Shown here piece by piece: positions 1 to 12,156 of a stretch of DNA of 64,000 nucleotides. The translations under genes were made by a program, and so were the position numbers. The DNA lies in contig JAOTOL010001660.1 in the NCBI GenBank assembly GCA_034440575.1, positions 5,729,230 to 5,793,229 of the forward strand, written 5' to 3'. Every line of letters begins with the position of its first letter. The first letter of the stretch is position 1. The notes beneath the pieces were generated by a model. That model had not been told where the DNA came from and did no database searches. It saw only the letters and a program-made list of their open reading frames with translations. Source of the stretch: Imbricaverruca yamaguchii. Taxonomy: Eukaryota; Arthropoda; Thecostraca; Neoverrucidae.

Positions 1-154
1 GTCCAGAGCCTAGAACATAATGTTTCAACACAATATGTGCGAAACAAGTGATAAGAGGCACGCTAAATCCAATAGGGCGAAAGTGAACAGTGCCGATAAT
101 TAATCATACAAACATTAGGGCGAAGTATAAAAGTGACCTCTGCACATGTTCGCC
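1..154. other. Unassigned left edge
   Basis: No gene, RNA or clear repeat is visible here. If the Vsx-like gene called further right is real, this stretch would be part of the intron that separates its linker exon from homeodomain exons beyond the edge. Confidence 0.4.
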
Positions 155-510
155 CCCCCCAGGCCAAATCCTGCCTACGCCACTGAGCTGGCATCCGACA
201 TCCGACGGCTGATGTCCACCGGCGGACCGACCTGATGCCGGACAACTCGGGGCGGAGCTTAGCTGTAGGCCCCCCAGGCCAAATCCTGGCTACGCCATTG
301 GGCTGGCATCCGACATCCGACGGCTGATGTCCACCGGCGGACCGAGCTGATGCGGGCAACTCGGGGCGGAGCTTAGCTTAGCCCCCCAGGCCAAATCCTG
401 GCTACGCCATTGGGCTGGCATCCGACATCCGACGGCTGATGTCCACCGGCGGACCGACCTGATGCCGGACAACTCGGGGCGGAGCTTAGCTGTAGGCCCC
501 CCCCCCCCCA
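155..510. repeat. Three-copy ~113-bp tandem repeat carrying a hAT-like terminus
   Basis: The motif AGGCCAAATCCTG starts at 161, 276 and 388, giving spacings of 115 and 112 bp. Each unit also contains GACATCCGACGGCTGATGTC and a CAACTCGGGGCGGAGCTTAG segment. Read on the minus strand, each copy contains a GGCGTAGCCAGGATTTGGCC-like block. That resembles the outer end of many hAT transposons, so the unit may be a tandemly amplified transposon end. The open frames here only reflect the repeat. The last copy ends in poly-C/CCA simple sequence. Confidence 0.75.
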
Positions 511-1581
511 CCACCACCACCCCTTGGAAAATTCACTTGAGGAACTCTGGCACACCAGGCACTCAGCTGACCATTTCCTTCTGAATCCCCCCAGCTTGCC
601 TACGAATCACTGCCGAAGGATTATGCGACAGTCTGTGCGGGCTATGTTGTAGCCGTCCTGCTTTAATCAAGGCGCCGGTGCCATGGCAACTGCAGTCGTG
701 AAGAGGGTCGTGTCTCGTCTGATTATTTCCGTTTGGAATGTAGTCGCCACGTCGAGTGCCAGCTATATTTAGTTGCAGTCACCGTCAGCTCCCACGGCAG
801 GTTATTGGCCAACGAGAGCCCGGTTAGCAAAGAGGGGACACGGTGACAAACCTAGCACCCGGAGAGCACGACGCAATAATTGGAGATAAAGACAGACAAG
901 GGAAGAAGACAAAGGAGAAATGTCATCAGAGGTGGGGGTAGAGTGGATATGTTGTTGTTGTTGTTGTTGTTGTTGAGTTGCCCGTCAGCCAAGCGCCTAG
1001 GCGACTTGGCCAGCGTCCTTGAGAAAGCGCATTTATCGTAGGTCTGTCCAGAGAGATTCCAAGCAAACTCCAAGGGTCATTCTCAGAGGTTGTAGGACTA
1101 TTTAGGACATTAGACTTATTGTTGGACATTCATTCATAATATGTGCCGACGTTTCTTCAGCCAGTCCGCAGTGTCAGCAGTCATTGGGGCTGTTCCTTGC
1201 CGTGTAAGACCGTAGATCGGGAAAGTATCCAGTTCTGAGGCAGGGGAGGGTGTCTCTTTCTTACCTTGATAAAGACATCACCGACTTGTCTATTTTTGGA
1301 GTGGGCCGATTTAGGATCTTTGATGGAGGTAGACTTCTGATTGCATTTGTGGCAATATTGCTATGAATATTTGTTTATTGGTTGGTTCACGACACACTTT
1401 ATGCATATTGCTATGAATAATTTTCTAAGTCAGTCTTGTTACATTTTCCGCATGAAGTGGTGGATTTCTAAAAGAAGTACGTTGTGTTTTCGCGAATGTT
1501 TCTTCCATTTGGAGGAGAAAGCAGGATATGTCACGTGTGTCGTTCATTTCCATAACTGGACACAACCTGGGGGAAACCGGA
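511..1581. other. No gene recognised; (TTG)n at 951-974
   Basis: This is unique-looking DNA with only short open frames and no recognisable product. A perfect eight-unit TTG microsatellite lies at 951-974. It translates as poly-Asn/Thr on the minus strand and should not be taken as coding. Confidence 0.5.
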
Positions 1582-2112
1582 CAAATGTACGTAAAGCAAA
1601 TGTACGTATGGCAGATGTACGTACACAAATGTTCGTAAGCAAATGTACGTAAGCGCAGATGTACGTACGGCTAATGTACGAAAGCGCAAATGTAAATATG
1701 GCAAATGTACGTATGCGCAAATGTATGTATGCGCAAATGTACGTAAACGCAAATGTACGTATGCGCAAATGACGTAAGCGCAAATGTACGTAAGCGCAAA
1801 TGTACGTAAACGCAAAAGTGGGTATGCGCAAATGTACGTAAGCGCAAATGTACGTAAGCACAAATGTACGTAAGCGCAAAAGTACGTATGCGCAAATGTA
1901 CGTATGCGCAAATGTGCGTTAGCGTAAATGCACGTAAGCGCAAATGTACATAAACACAAAAGTACGTATGCGCAAATGTACGTATGCGCAAATGTACGTA
2001 AGCCCAAATGTACGTAAACGCAAAAGTACGCATGCGCAAAAGTACGTATGCGCAAATGTACGTACGCTTACGTATATCTGTCATACGTACATTTGTCCTT
2101 ACGTACATTTGT
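1582..2112. repeat. 16-bp minisatellite (GCGCAAATGTACGTAA)
   Basis: About thirty degenerate copies of a 16-bp unit run through this block. Because 16 is not a multiple of three, the same units read as a repeating 16-residue peptide in all three minus-strand frames, so three overlapping open frames of 111-174 codons appear. They are not genes. A looser relative of the motif (ATGTACGTA/GCAAATGT) occurs near 16.13-16.30 kb. The block lies about 150 bp downstream of the Vsx-like linker exon, in its intron. Confidence 0.9.
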
Positions 2113-2258
2113 CCTAGAATCCATCCTGGGCGCCAATGATGTTTAAGTGGTCTTTTAATGGGAGGAGCTCGGTTTCACGATGCAGTGGGTATGTGGTGGA
2201 CGCGGCCGGTGCCGGCGGGGCCGGCTGGATCGGCTCATCCAGCGGGCGACAGACCCAC

Positions 2259-2430
2259 CCTGCGCCGTCTGCTGTTCCATCGACCGCAGCGTGTCGAAGG
2301 TGGAGAAGTGCGAGCCGGGGTGGCCGACGCCGCCGGCGCCGTTGACGCTGGGCAGCAGGCCGGCCGCCGCCGCCGCCGCCGCCTGGTACATCCGCGACGT
2401 GGCCATCGAGTTCAGCTGGTCAAACCCCGG
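2259..2430 (-). CDS. Probable Vsx homeobox gene, linker exon (partial gene)
   Basis: On the minus strand an acceptor (GCCCGCCGGCAG) precedes CCG GGG TTT GAC at 2430. The frame runs 57 codons plus one base to 2259, where CAGG|GTGGGT makes a plausible donor. The peptide begins PGFDQLNSMATSRMYQ, has a run of seven alanines and ends MEQQTAQ. It starts in phase 0, which fits the phase-0 end of the exon at 9,987-10,175, about 7.6 kb upstream on the same strand. Together they would encode the N-terminal part of a Vsx-type transcription factor, with the homeodomain and CVC domain expected beyond the left edge. Vsx factors act in the nucleus in visual-system and interneuron specification. No domain is visible in this exon itself. 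The assignment rests on phase, order, strand and exon-like composition against repeat-rich surroundings. The frame continues open past the donor, so an alternative 3' border is possible. Confidence 0.5.
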
Positions 2431-2449
2431 CTGCCGGCGGGCGCAACGG

Positions 2450-2830
2450 TCAGGTCGGGTCACGGGAAGCTACAGCGGGTCACGGCAGGTCACGTCAGGT
2501 CACCCAGATGGGAACTGGGCTACACCAGATTGCATGGGATCCCGTTAGACCACGCTAGGTGATCTAACGGAATACGTTAGGTCACCTAACGTGATCTAAC
2601 GTAACTGTGCTACGTTAGGTTACTGGGTCACGTCGTGTCATAGGGACCACCATGGGTCACAGCAGGTCACGATAGATCGCATTGGGTCATCCTGGGCTAC
2701 GCTGGGTCACATCACATCGTATGGGACCACCATGTGTCACATTAGGTCCTACACTGAGCCACGCCAGGTCACAGGAGTAACACGGTGGTCACAGCTGGTC
2801 ACGATACGCCACATCGTGGCTCACAGCAGA
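2450..2830. repeat. Degenerate GGTCAC-rich short tandem repeat
   Basis: Short units of about 9-12 bp built around GGTCAC, TAGGTCAC and GTGATCTAACG repeat from just outside the exon acceptor outward. The block includes locally self-complementary stretches such as ACGTTAGGTCACCTAACGT near 2573-2591. It is intronic to the Vsx-like gene. Confidence 0.7.
2487..2502. promoter_or_regulatory. DR4 AGGTCA direct repeat
   Basis: AGGTCA at 2487-2492 and 2497-2502 are separated by CGTC, so this is a perfect four-base-spaced direct repeat. DR4 of AGGTCA is a known binding arrangement for nuclear-receptor heterodimers, including EcR/USP in arthropods. The site sits inside a degenerate repeat about 60 bp from an exon, so chance is a serious alternative. 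Function is inference. Confidence 0.3.
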
Positions 2831-4461
2831 ATTAGGATACTGAGATGCAGATGTGACATAGGTTGCGGTCCCCTACGAATCCACAAAGCAGGCGGTCAGA
2901 GGCTTGACGGAAATAAGTTGGAAAATCTGGCTGCTACTGCGGTTGCGTGTAAACTATTTTTTGACGATCCGAATACTTTTTCTGCAACGGCCAAAAACTG
3001 GAGAATAGCATTAATAGGTTCAAAATTCCTGGAAATTTGTGAGACATGCCAACCGGCTACACAAGCACTTTCGATAAAGCTGTATGCATTCGCCTGCTCA
3101 GTTGAAAATATTTGCAGGCCGAATATATATATATGATTGCGACTTTGGCGAATCCCTCGCAGAAATGCCTTCTGCATTATCTAATCATATTGATGTCCTT
3201 AGCATTCACAGAGTTTGAAGTGAGTTTATAAAGGTGCACCCTTTGTTCTAAGTGCGTTGATACTCTGATTGCATGTTCGACAACTAGTCATGAAAATGCA
3301 ATCTCTATGATATGTAGCAATATGATACGATATGTACACTCTGCAAACCACATTTTGAACCACCACAAATCCTTTGATGATAACCGGAGGTCCTGAGCCG
3401 CCACGAACATTTTAAAGGTTACTTCTGGCTCTGTTGGCCGGCTGCTCAGTGTTAATAATGCCATGCTGCGAACATCTCTAATCATTGGTGGGGTTTTTCA
3501 GGCTTCCGAGTTTTTGCAAGTGTTCTTCCTGCATGCATGTGTGTTTTCTTAATAGTTTTTTTTTTCACATGCCCTCATGGGCCTCACCCTACATTTATAA
3601 AAGCTGGGTGGTGTTCTAGCACCCCGTACTAACATTACAACCCAACCCATGCCTCTAATGGGGCGATGGAAGCAGAGGAGTGGGGGCCTGGGGGCTCAGA
3701 GGGACAGCCTCCTCTAACTGTTGACTAGTCATGGCCATTAACCCAATACTAACTGTAAATATAGCTGTATAGCTGAACTCTGAACTAACTCTAATAGTAA
3801 TTCAAAACATGGCTTCCCCAATCTAAAATGGTCCGTAAGCCGGCAAACAGAGCATAGCAGCGACGTCTATTGTTGTCAGAAATGTGTGCAACGTTGGCCA
3901 AGATGGTCCCCATTTCCAGCTTGTGTTTAATCTCTAATAGATTTCCCACCTCGAATACGAAGACGTCGTGTGACAGCTGCTTACACCTGCGAATGTAATT
4001 GCGACTGCCATGATATCACTGAGACTGTAGATGGATTTAGTGGATGCAAGACACATCAGCCAGATAAGCTTCATAAAAGCGATCGGCGGGCACAACAAAC
4101 TCAGTTAGGAGGAACCTACGTTAAATCCAAGCTTCTGAATCAACCTTTCGGTGCTAATGATGCTACAGTTTAGTAACCTGGGGCGACGAATAATTTATGC
4201 ACGAGAAGAAGGAAACTTCATGACTAAATGTATCCACATTTTGGGTTGCTGCGAATAGTCGCGTGGAAATTATCGGGTTGTAATTGGACGGGGAATACAT
4301 TAACCACTGGTATTACGCGAGTTAACCCGTGCAACGCCTCAGAAGGGGGGGGGGTCAATTTGATCCCCACCCTCTCACACTAACCTTTGTCTTGAATGAG
4401 ACAGAGAAAGGCGGTTAGCGCCGTCCCTATCCTTAAACAGAAGCAAGCGCTTATGTGTATG
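2831..4461. other. No gene recognised (intronic or intergenic)
   Basis: Unique AT-moderate DNA with only short open frames. A 134-codon frame at 2732-3136 and its 93-codon shadow on the opposite strand have no recognisable domain. I see no RNA gene or structured repeat. Confidence 0.45.
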
Positions 4462-5908
<1,447 letters not shown>

Positions 5909-6090
5909 GGGCGCGGATGGCCGAGTGCTTAGGGTGTTTGGATCCGGGTACCGAAGGTCCCGGGTTCAACACTCGCGCCGCTCAGAACATTTCCCAATCC
6001 CGCGGCTCACCGGCGAAACAGTGTGGGCGGCGCCATTAGCCGTAGTTGTGCATAAAGTGCGTCGTGAAACAACCAATAAACAAACAAACA
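5909..6090 (+). mobile_element. tRNA-derived SINE, Leu/Ser-type head (copy 1)
   Basis: The head reads GATGGCCGAGTGCTTAGGGT, an A-box-like class II tRNA 5' half, followed by GGTCCCGGGTTCAACACTC, a B-box-like T arm. A body with CGGCTCACCGGCGAAACAG and a tail of CAAACAAACAAACA follow. A second copy with the same order lies at 52,313-52,494. The absence of a full cloverleaf and the added body argue for a retroposed SINE rather than a working tRNA gene. Confidence 0.85.
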
Positions 6091-9000
6091 GCCCTCTCCC
6101 ACTGTCAGTCATCGTTCGTCATTCCTTTTTGCATTACTTAGGGTGGGGGAAGTTGGCGGTTGTGTCCCATGGACCTGGATGGTGGTCCCGTAGTCGCAAA
6201 TCAGTATCCCCAAACCAAAATTCTTTAGTAGATGCTCTGGCTTCAAGGTGTCCAAAAATGCAATACACGTGTCTTCGTGTTAAAAAAAAGCATGAAAATA
6301 CCACTCGCATTGGCATATCTTCTTTCCTACGGAGAGTTCAGAGCCCCAGCAATCCGTGTGCCTTTTTGCTAGAGAAGTAATGCTGTGTGTACATCCCTCA
6401 CTGACCTCCTTTTGCCGCCAGTATTCCTATTTGTCTCCATCGCGCCTCTTGGACCCTCCTCCCCCCTCCGAGTCGAAAAGGCGTGTTGCAGCCGCTGCGT
6501 TAATATGAACAAGGAGTGGACCAATCGACTCTGGTATAGCGTGATCAATAACTGAACATTAGTTGTTGTCAGGAGTTTTGTTTTGCATTTTTATTTCTTA
6601 GGGGAAGGAAAGTGGGCACCTTTTCCCACTTATTAATTGTTCTCAATACGAAGCTTTGCCCTTTCCCCGGGTTGCGTTTGAACTGTTCTCTCCTCCTGCC
6701 CAGCAGATTGGCATTTCTCCCAGAGAAGCGATGTCTTCCGCCTTGGGTACTGATTCGCACGATTCGTCGACTGCTTTGGACGCATAGCGTTGCAAATCTC
6801 CCACGCCGATCGGTCGTGGGCGAAAGCCAGCGACAGGGTTGAATATCCTTTCAGTTGGAAGACGAGCAACTCACCCCAGACTACTTATGCTGCGGCGGGC
6901 ATATTAGTTCATTGATGGCCATATGGAGTTGGAGAGGCGCCGGAGATGAGGCCAGCCGAGCTCTCCGAGGGCCTTGCGAAGTCAGGCACGAGCGGTCTGA
7001 TGTTATGCTGGACCGTATTTAGTGAGTGAGAGGCTGCAGTTAGTAAAAGCTGGGCCATTTGAAACCCGCGTCAGTTCGCAGAAAGCCAGCGAGGGACAGT
7101 GTTAAGTAACAATGAGCAGACCCCTCAGCTTGGTGAGGAGCAATTTAGTGTCTGAGAGGGGCCACCTTCTGCGACAATGGTGTACGGTCCCATACCGGAC
7201 AACAACTACGGGGACGCGTGCCTCACGTTCCTGGCGGTGCCGCTGGCCATGGTTCGGCGGGGCAGAGTTGACTGCTGTCAGGTGCAGAAATGGCTATATG
7301 TGGTGTGGGTGATGCCAGTAAAGTTGTTCCTAGATACAGCTCCTAGTTCCTACTTCCGAGATACAGTTTTTTTAAACGTTACATGTTTAACACCATATGA
7401 TTACGATTATCGGCGGAGCGATCTGCGTTGTTTTGGTTTGAGTTTTTGTCATCTTGAAGAGAAAACAGCTATTTATGTTTAAAATTAAGAATAAAGACAA
7501 GTCCGACGAGCATCGACAACATAAGAAGAGCTTGTGATGAAGGTGCTTCAAAATTGAAGATACTAGCCGACGATCCACCTTACCCATTCCACCAAGTGCA
7601 GTTTCTACAATATTCCGATAAACAGAGCATTCAAGGTGCGTGTTCCTAAGAGAAGACAATGCATTAGGCATCGATGTAGACGTGAAGATGAAATGTCAGA
7701 CACTTGCACCGAAGAGCGTAGTGATCACACCGTGAATGGGTTTCGTCCTCGACGGTGACGACCTGGGATCAGAGCGTCCCGACGTCGCATTTGCATCGCC
7801 TTCGTCGTTCTGCAGCGGCGTGCTCGGCTTGGCTGTGTCGTGTTCACACGCGTAGACGACATCAGGGCTGTTCAGTTTACAGTGTGTACGTGTCGTTTTG
7901 GGGACATTTTCGCAAGCGTTACATGAACATCATGATCGACAGTGTTCACGCTTGGCCACGGGTGGCACGAGCGGCAGCTGTGGTGTTTCCGTGGTCGGTT
8001 GCACGGCGACTATAACGACTCGCTTGCGGCTGCCAACGTGGCGATCTACCACTGTGTGATGTTTGCCTGAGTCTGTCGCTGGTCGATCAGCTGGTAGCAG
8101 GCGGTGCTGCGGCACTGTGCTCTTCCCAGCTCTCTGAGCACACTAGTGTGGAGATGATGTCCACGATCATGTGTGGTTAATTGTTTCGAATCTTGTGGTT
8201 GTAGCGCGCCTCTTCATTGGCTGATTTTTAAATGGGTGAACAGTGCCTTGTTTCCACCTCCCCCCCCCCCCAGTGGTAGCAGGGGCCTTGAGGCTTGAAC
8301 ATCATTGGGGTGAAGCACAGTGCATGAAGGCAATTGGCGGACCCAAATATATTGGGGGCACACTTCATAGGATACCTTACTGAAAGTTGAAAATATGGAG
8401 GGGCAAAGCCAGCATTGAGGCGGCACTTTCCCCATCCAAAAAATCATAAAACAACACCCGTGGTTGGTAGAGTTTTGAGATTTTGGTGGTCGAAGACGAG
8501 GCAGACTGAGACGGTTCAGAGTCAACGAGCATACAAGTGTCGTGCTGCCGTTGCGAGCTCTGTTGTGATATCGATATTAATATCACGTTCGACGATTGCT
8601 GGGATCTCAGTGACGCTATGACAAGGTTCAAATCATTCCAGGTTGAGCCAGTTGCAGCCACGTCAGCGGTGCCCACGCCACACATTCTGGTACATACAAT
8701 GGCCCTGATTCACGAAGGGTGGCTTTAGTAGCCAAGCTTTTCGACTTCGTCTTACACAGAACCATCCATTTCCAACTTTCCCGGAGAGTGCTGTGCCGAA
8801 GATCATGTGGGATTATTCGATCTAGTTAATTATTTAAGAAAATATACGGTTACACACTATGCTTGTCTATTATATCGTACGATAGTAACTATCCAACTTG
8901 CCAGCCGACTTCACCGCACCATCTGCCCTATATTGCCCACATGGTATGACGTCAGTCTTATTGACTTCACAACTTTGTCGTGAATGTGAGTCTAATTGGT

Positions 9001-9708
9001 GACAACACAAATTAACGAGGAACATCGAGCGAGCGCCTCGGCAAACCACAGGTGACATCGTGTTGATCTTCCTGAATAACAACATCCACAATATTACGTT
9101 GCGTTGGTCCTGTGTGGGATACGTAAACAGTACGCTCCTACTTCTTTCATAGGACCAATCCAAGTAATCCGAGGGCCTGATCCAAGGAAATTCACTTCTG
9201 ATTCCAACGAACAGCAAGTAAGATAACCTTTTTTATAGCTAAGACAACTGAAAAGACTTCCAGTGACTTCCGCGATTTCCCGTGTCCGAACACGTAGAAA
9301 GTCAGGCGTAAAAGAGTCACCGCGGATTCATTATAAAACATATGCCATAATTCTGTTCTTGAAAACAGACAGGAGAGCAACACCATAGCAATTTTTCCAA
9401 AATATGGTAGGCGGCGATAACTTTGCAAAATAAGGTTATTATCAAAATAATTTTATATTGCACGCGCAATTTTGACGACACAAATCGAAATAAATAACGC
9501 CGCTCATCAGTTATTGACACCATGAATTGAGAAGACAAAGCTGCCGTTCAGGTTTACAACAACCGTGACGTTGGCTGACAACTTCAGCTGTGACTATCAA
9601 ACAGTCCGAGAGGAAAATTCGGTTTCGGAGCGCATTACACAGTAGTTGTACGGTGTAGGCACGCTTTTAACACAAAGAAACGACAAAAAATTCAACCTGG
9701 GACACGGC
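6091..9708. other. No gene recognised; decayed SINE core at ~6778-6845
   Basis: Long unique stretch inside the putative Vsx intron. On the minus strand, 6778-6845 matches the body shared by other SINEs in this window (CCACGCCGATCGGTCGTGGG with CGAAAGCCAGCGACAGG). The longest non-repeat open frame is 115 codons (8870-9217, minus), with no recognisable domain or clear splice context. I leave it uncalled. Confidence 0.45.
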
Positions 9709-9986
9709 GTGAGTAAGCGACTCATCTGAGACATGGCGTGAGACAGTGACTCATCTGAGACATGACGCGAAGCAGCGACTCACCTGAGCCATGGCGTGAG
9801 ACAGTGACTCATCTGAGACATGACGCGAAGCAGCGACTCACCTGAGACATGGCGTGAGACGGCGCCTCACCTGAGACATGGCGTGAGGAAGCGACTCATC
9901 TGAGACATGACGCGAAGCAGCGACTCACCTGAGACATGGCGTGAGACAGCGACTCATCTGAGACATGGCGTGAGGAAGCGACTCAC
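9709..9986. repeat. 29-bp minisatellite made from an exon end and its splice donor
   Basis: About ten units of 29-30 bp lie directly downstream, in transcript sense, of the exon at 9,987-10,175. On the minus strand each reads CATGTCTCAG followed by GTGAGTCGC or ATGAGTCGC. The real exon ends CATGTCTCAG|GTGAGTCGC, so the array is a tandem copy of the exon's last codons and its donor. Units near 9780, 9838, 9868 and 9926 keep a GT donor core. Those near 9720, 9748, 9808, 9896 and 9954 carry AT instead. Confidence 0.9.
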
Positions 9987-10175
9987 CTGAGACATGAAGT
10001 GGGGACGGCCGTAGGCGACGGCCGCCGGCAGCGGCGTCAGACTCGGCCGCTGCTCGGGCTGGTTCAGCCCCAGCAGCTCCTGGATGCCGAACGGCGAGCG
10101 CTGCTGGAAGGCGGGCAGCGCCGGCGGCTGGCCCATGGCGACCGCCACCCGCTCCTGGTGCATCACGTTCATCAT
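9987..10175 (-). CDS. Vsx: Probable Vsx homeobox gene, octapeptide-bearing exon (partial gene)
   Basis: On the minus strand a 63-codon frame runs from ATG ATG AAC GTG ATG at 10175 to a strong donor, TCTCAG|GTGAGT, at 9987/9986. At residues 27-37 it reads RSPFGIQELLGL. The FGIQE(I/L)LGL octapeptide is characteristic of Vsx/Chx10 paired-like homeoproteins, where it lies N-terminal to the homeodomain and acts as a repressor-type motif. The rest is Met/Gln/Pro/Ala-rich, as expected of a disordered N terminus. The exon ends in phase 0, matching the linker exon at 2,259-2,430. The reading frame stays open upstream to a TGA about 12 bases before a GTG, so the first ATG is a reasonable start. A splice acceptor at GTCAGTGCAG just upstream is an alternative, which would make this an internal exon. 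The homeodomain is not in the window, so the name rests on the octapeptide. Confidence 0.62.
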
Positions 10176-10744
10176 CGCCGACGGCAGCGGCTGCACTGAC
10201 GCCGCCCGTCAGCCGGCCGCCCGCCCGCCGCACGCACGCACCGCCGCTCTACAAATACAATTAAACACCGTGTAATTGGGCCGATTGGCGCGCCGCCGGA
10301 GAGAGAACACGCGAGGCGATAATGATTATGCGGTCGAGCCGTGCCAGCGCGCGTGAGATATAATTCGCCGTCGGCATGCGCCGGTGTGCGAGCGTCTTCG
10401 TGCCGGTAATTGCCGCCCCCGCTGCTCTCGGCCGGCCGGCGAAACTGGCTCTAAATCTGGCGCGGCCGGCCGCCAGCTCATACGCCGCGCCGCCGTCGGC
10501 CGCCGACGCGTCATCGTCGACGCCCCACCCTCGCCGAAGATTGGCCAATCAGCGGCCGGTGACGGCGGGCCGTCGGCCAGCCCACTAATTGGCTGGCTGG
10601 AGGGTGGAGAGTGGACGGGATGTAGAGAAGTAACTGGCCGACAGTCTGACCAGTTAGGTGAGCCGGCCACCCAGCGAATCTGCAAGCAGCTGCCATCGGC
10701 CACTCTGTCCCTGACTAAATGCGATGCAACAAAACCTGTTACGG
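10176..10744. promoter_or_regulatory. GC- and CpG-rich block upstream of the Vsx-like exon
   Basis: This block immediately 5' of the first Vsx-like exon (minus sense) is dense in CG and contains a CCAAT box (GGCCAATCAGCGG near 10,541), TAATTGG (around 10,586) and GATAATGATTATG (around 10,318). No TATA box is placed with confidence. Position and composition suggest a promoter or 5' untranslated region, but no transcription start can be read. Confidence 0.35.
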
Positions 10745-10802
10745 CCGAGAGTTCCTCCGATTTGTGCCATCAGGGGATGGCACAAATCGGAGGAACTCTC
10801 GG
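10745..10802. repeat. Perfect 27-bp inverted repeat with 4-base loop
   Basis: The left arm at 10745-10771 (CCGAGAGTTCCTCCGATTTG...) is exactly complementary to the right arm at 10776-10802, with AGGG between them. No mismatches are seen in 27 bp. It would form a very stable hairpin as RNA or cruciform DNA. It could be a fold-back mutation, a small structured RNA, or an assembly fold-back artefact. No flanking duplications are visible. Confidence 0.95.
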
Positions 10803-10952
10803 TTCGTGTCACTTTGTCATGTCCCCCTTGTATTCCTCCTAAAAACAGAAAAGGAAAGGTGTGATTAATTAATTAAATATTTTTAACTGCAACAACTACC
10901 TCAGTATTTTCAGGAAAAGCATCCCTTGTCGACCACTTGCTTTGTACACAGG

Positions 10953-11243
10953 CATAGGCGCACCGGAGGGGGCAGGGGGCCTGCCCCCCCCATGAGACCA
11001 AAGTGCCCTTTTGACCGAAAAGTGCCCTCTTGGCCGGAATGTCCAAAATTTAGCCCAAAAATAACCTGCCTTATGTGCCCCGCCTGTGCCAAAGGTGCCA
11101 TTTGGGCCCAACACTCCCCTTTGGCCAATTTTTTTTCACCCCCAGCCCCGGGTCAGCAAACCTTCCAGTGTGCCCCGGGCTGCAAAGTGCCCTTTTCGGT
11201 CCGGCCCCCACCCCCAGGGAAAAAAATCCTGGGTGCACGCCTG
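10953..11243. mobile_element. Short hAT-like non-autonomous element (291 bp) with 8-bp TSD
   Basis: The eight bases TACACAGG occur at 10945-10952 and again at 11244-11251, bracketing the element exactly. Ends are CATAGGCGCACC on the left and GGTGCACGCCTG on the right, imperfect inverted repeats. Eight-base duplications with CA...TG ends and a G-rich CA(G)GGCG start are typical of hAT transposons. The interior is C- and G-rich and encodes no transposase. Confidence 0.85.
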
Positions 11244-12156
11244 TACACAGGATAGAATGCAACAGAGAAGCCTCCGCTAGACTTATATTGCAAATAGCAC
11301 AGATCCTGGTTTCGTCTCCCCGTCACACTGGTTTATCTGAGTAAACCTCCGAACAGCTTTAGCGACCAGACCCCTTCAGGAAAGCTTTGTTGGGATGAAG
11401 CTCTTCAGAAATCAGTGATCTTCAGAATACATTAACGAAAGAAATCAGTAAGTTGGGGGGGGGGGAGGACCAAATTTTGCGGTGACGCACGGAGTCCTCA
11501 GGGATCTTTCATCAGCCCGATCTGGTTCAGTCACGTTTGTAAGTGATCTGGAAAGCCTTCCCATGTCAGCTTAGCTTCATACGTGGATGGAGTTTTGATA
11601 GGGTTCTCTTCGAACATAGCATCCTTTCGGGTCTGCAAATTATACTTCAAAATCCATTGCAGGCGACTACTGCATACAAAGCGACCTAATGACACTAAAG
11701 GCATTGTCTAGCATTTCATTGTTAGTGAGCGCATATTTTCCAATGGGCTCGTTAATATGAATGCCGGCAAAATTGGTTTCATCAGATTGCATGAAAAAAA
11801 CTCCGTCTGAAAGCAAGAAGGTGCAACCTTCACCTTAAACCTACCTGGAAAAGGCATCTGATCAGAGGTGCAGCCAAGAGGGACTCCCCCCCCCCGAAAC
11901 AACAAATAATGCACTTGTCCAAACTGTCCAAACAAGACATTTTATATTTTCAATAGACAACACCAGACATTTTCGGCACGTTTGGCGTGCCAAAAACGTT
12001 CTCTACTTCATAGCATCTACTCATAGCAGAGGTGGATTCAGGAATTGTCATGGGGAGGCATATTTCAGGAGGGACACCACTTCGAAAGTACCTGCAGGGC
12101 GCCTTTGCCTTCCGAGGAGTGCCTCTGACTGAGGGACTCGATGGAGTGCACTCAAG
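11244..12156. other. No gene recognised
   Basis: Unique DNA with a poly-G tract near 11,456-11,464 and no frame worth calling. The only clear boundary is the hAT-like insertion starting at 12,157. Confidence 0.45.

Noticed and set aside
8870..9217. 115-codon minus-strand frame
   Set aside because: No domain. Length is within chance for about 60 kb scanned in six frames.
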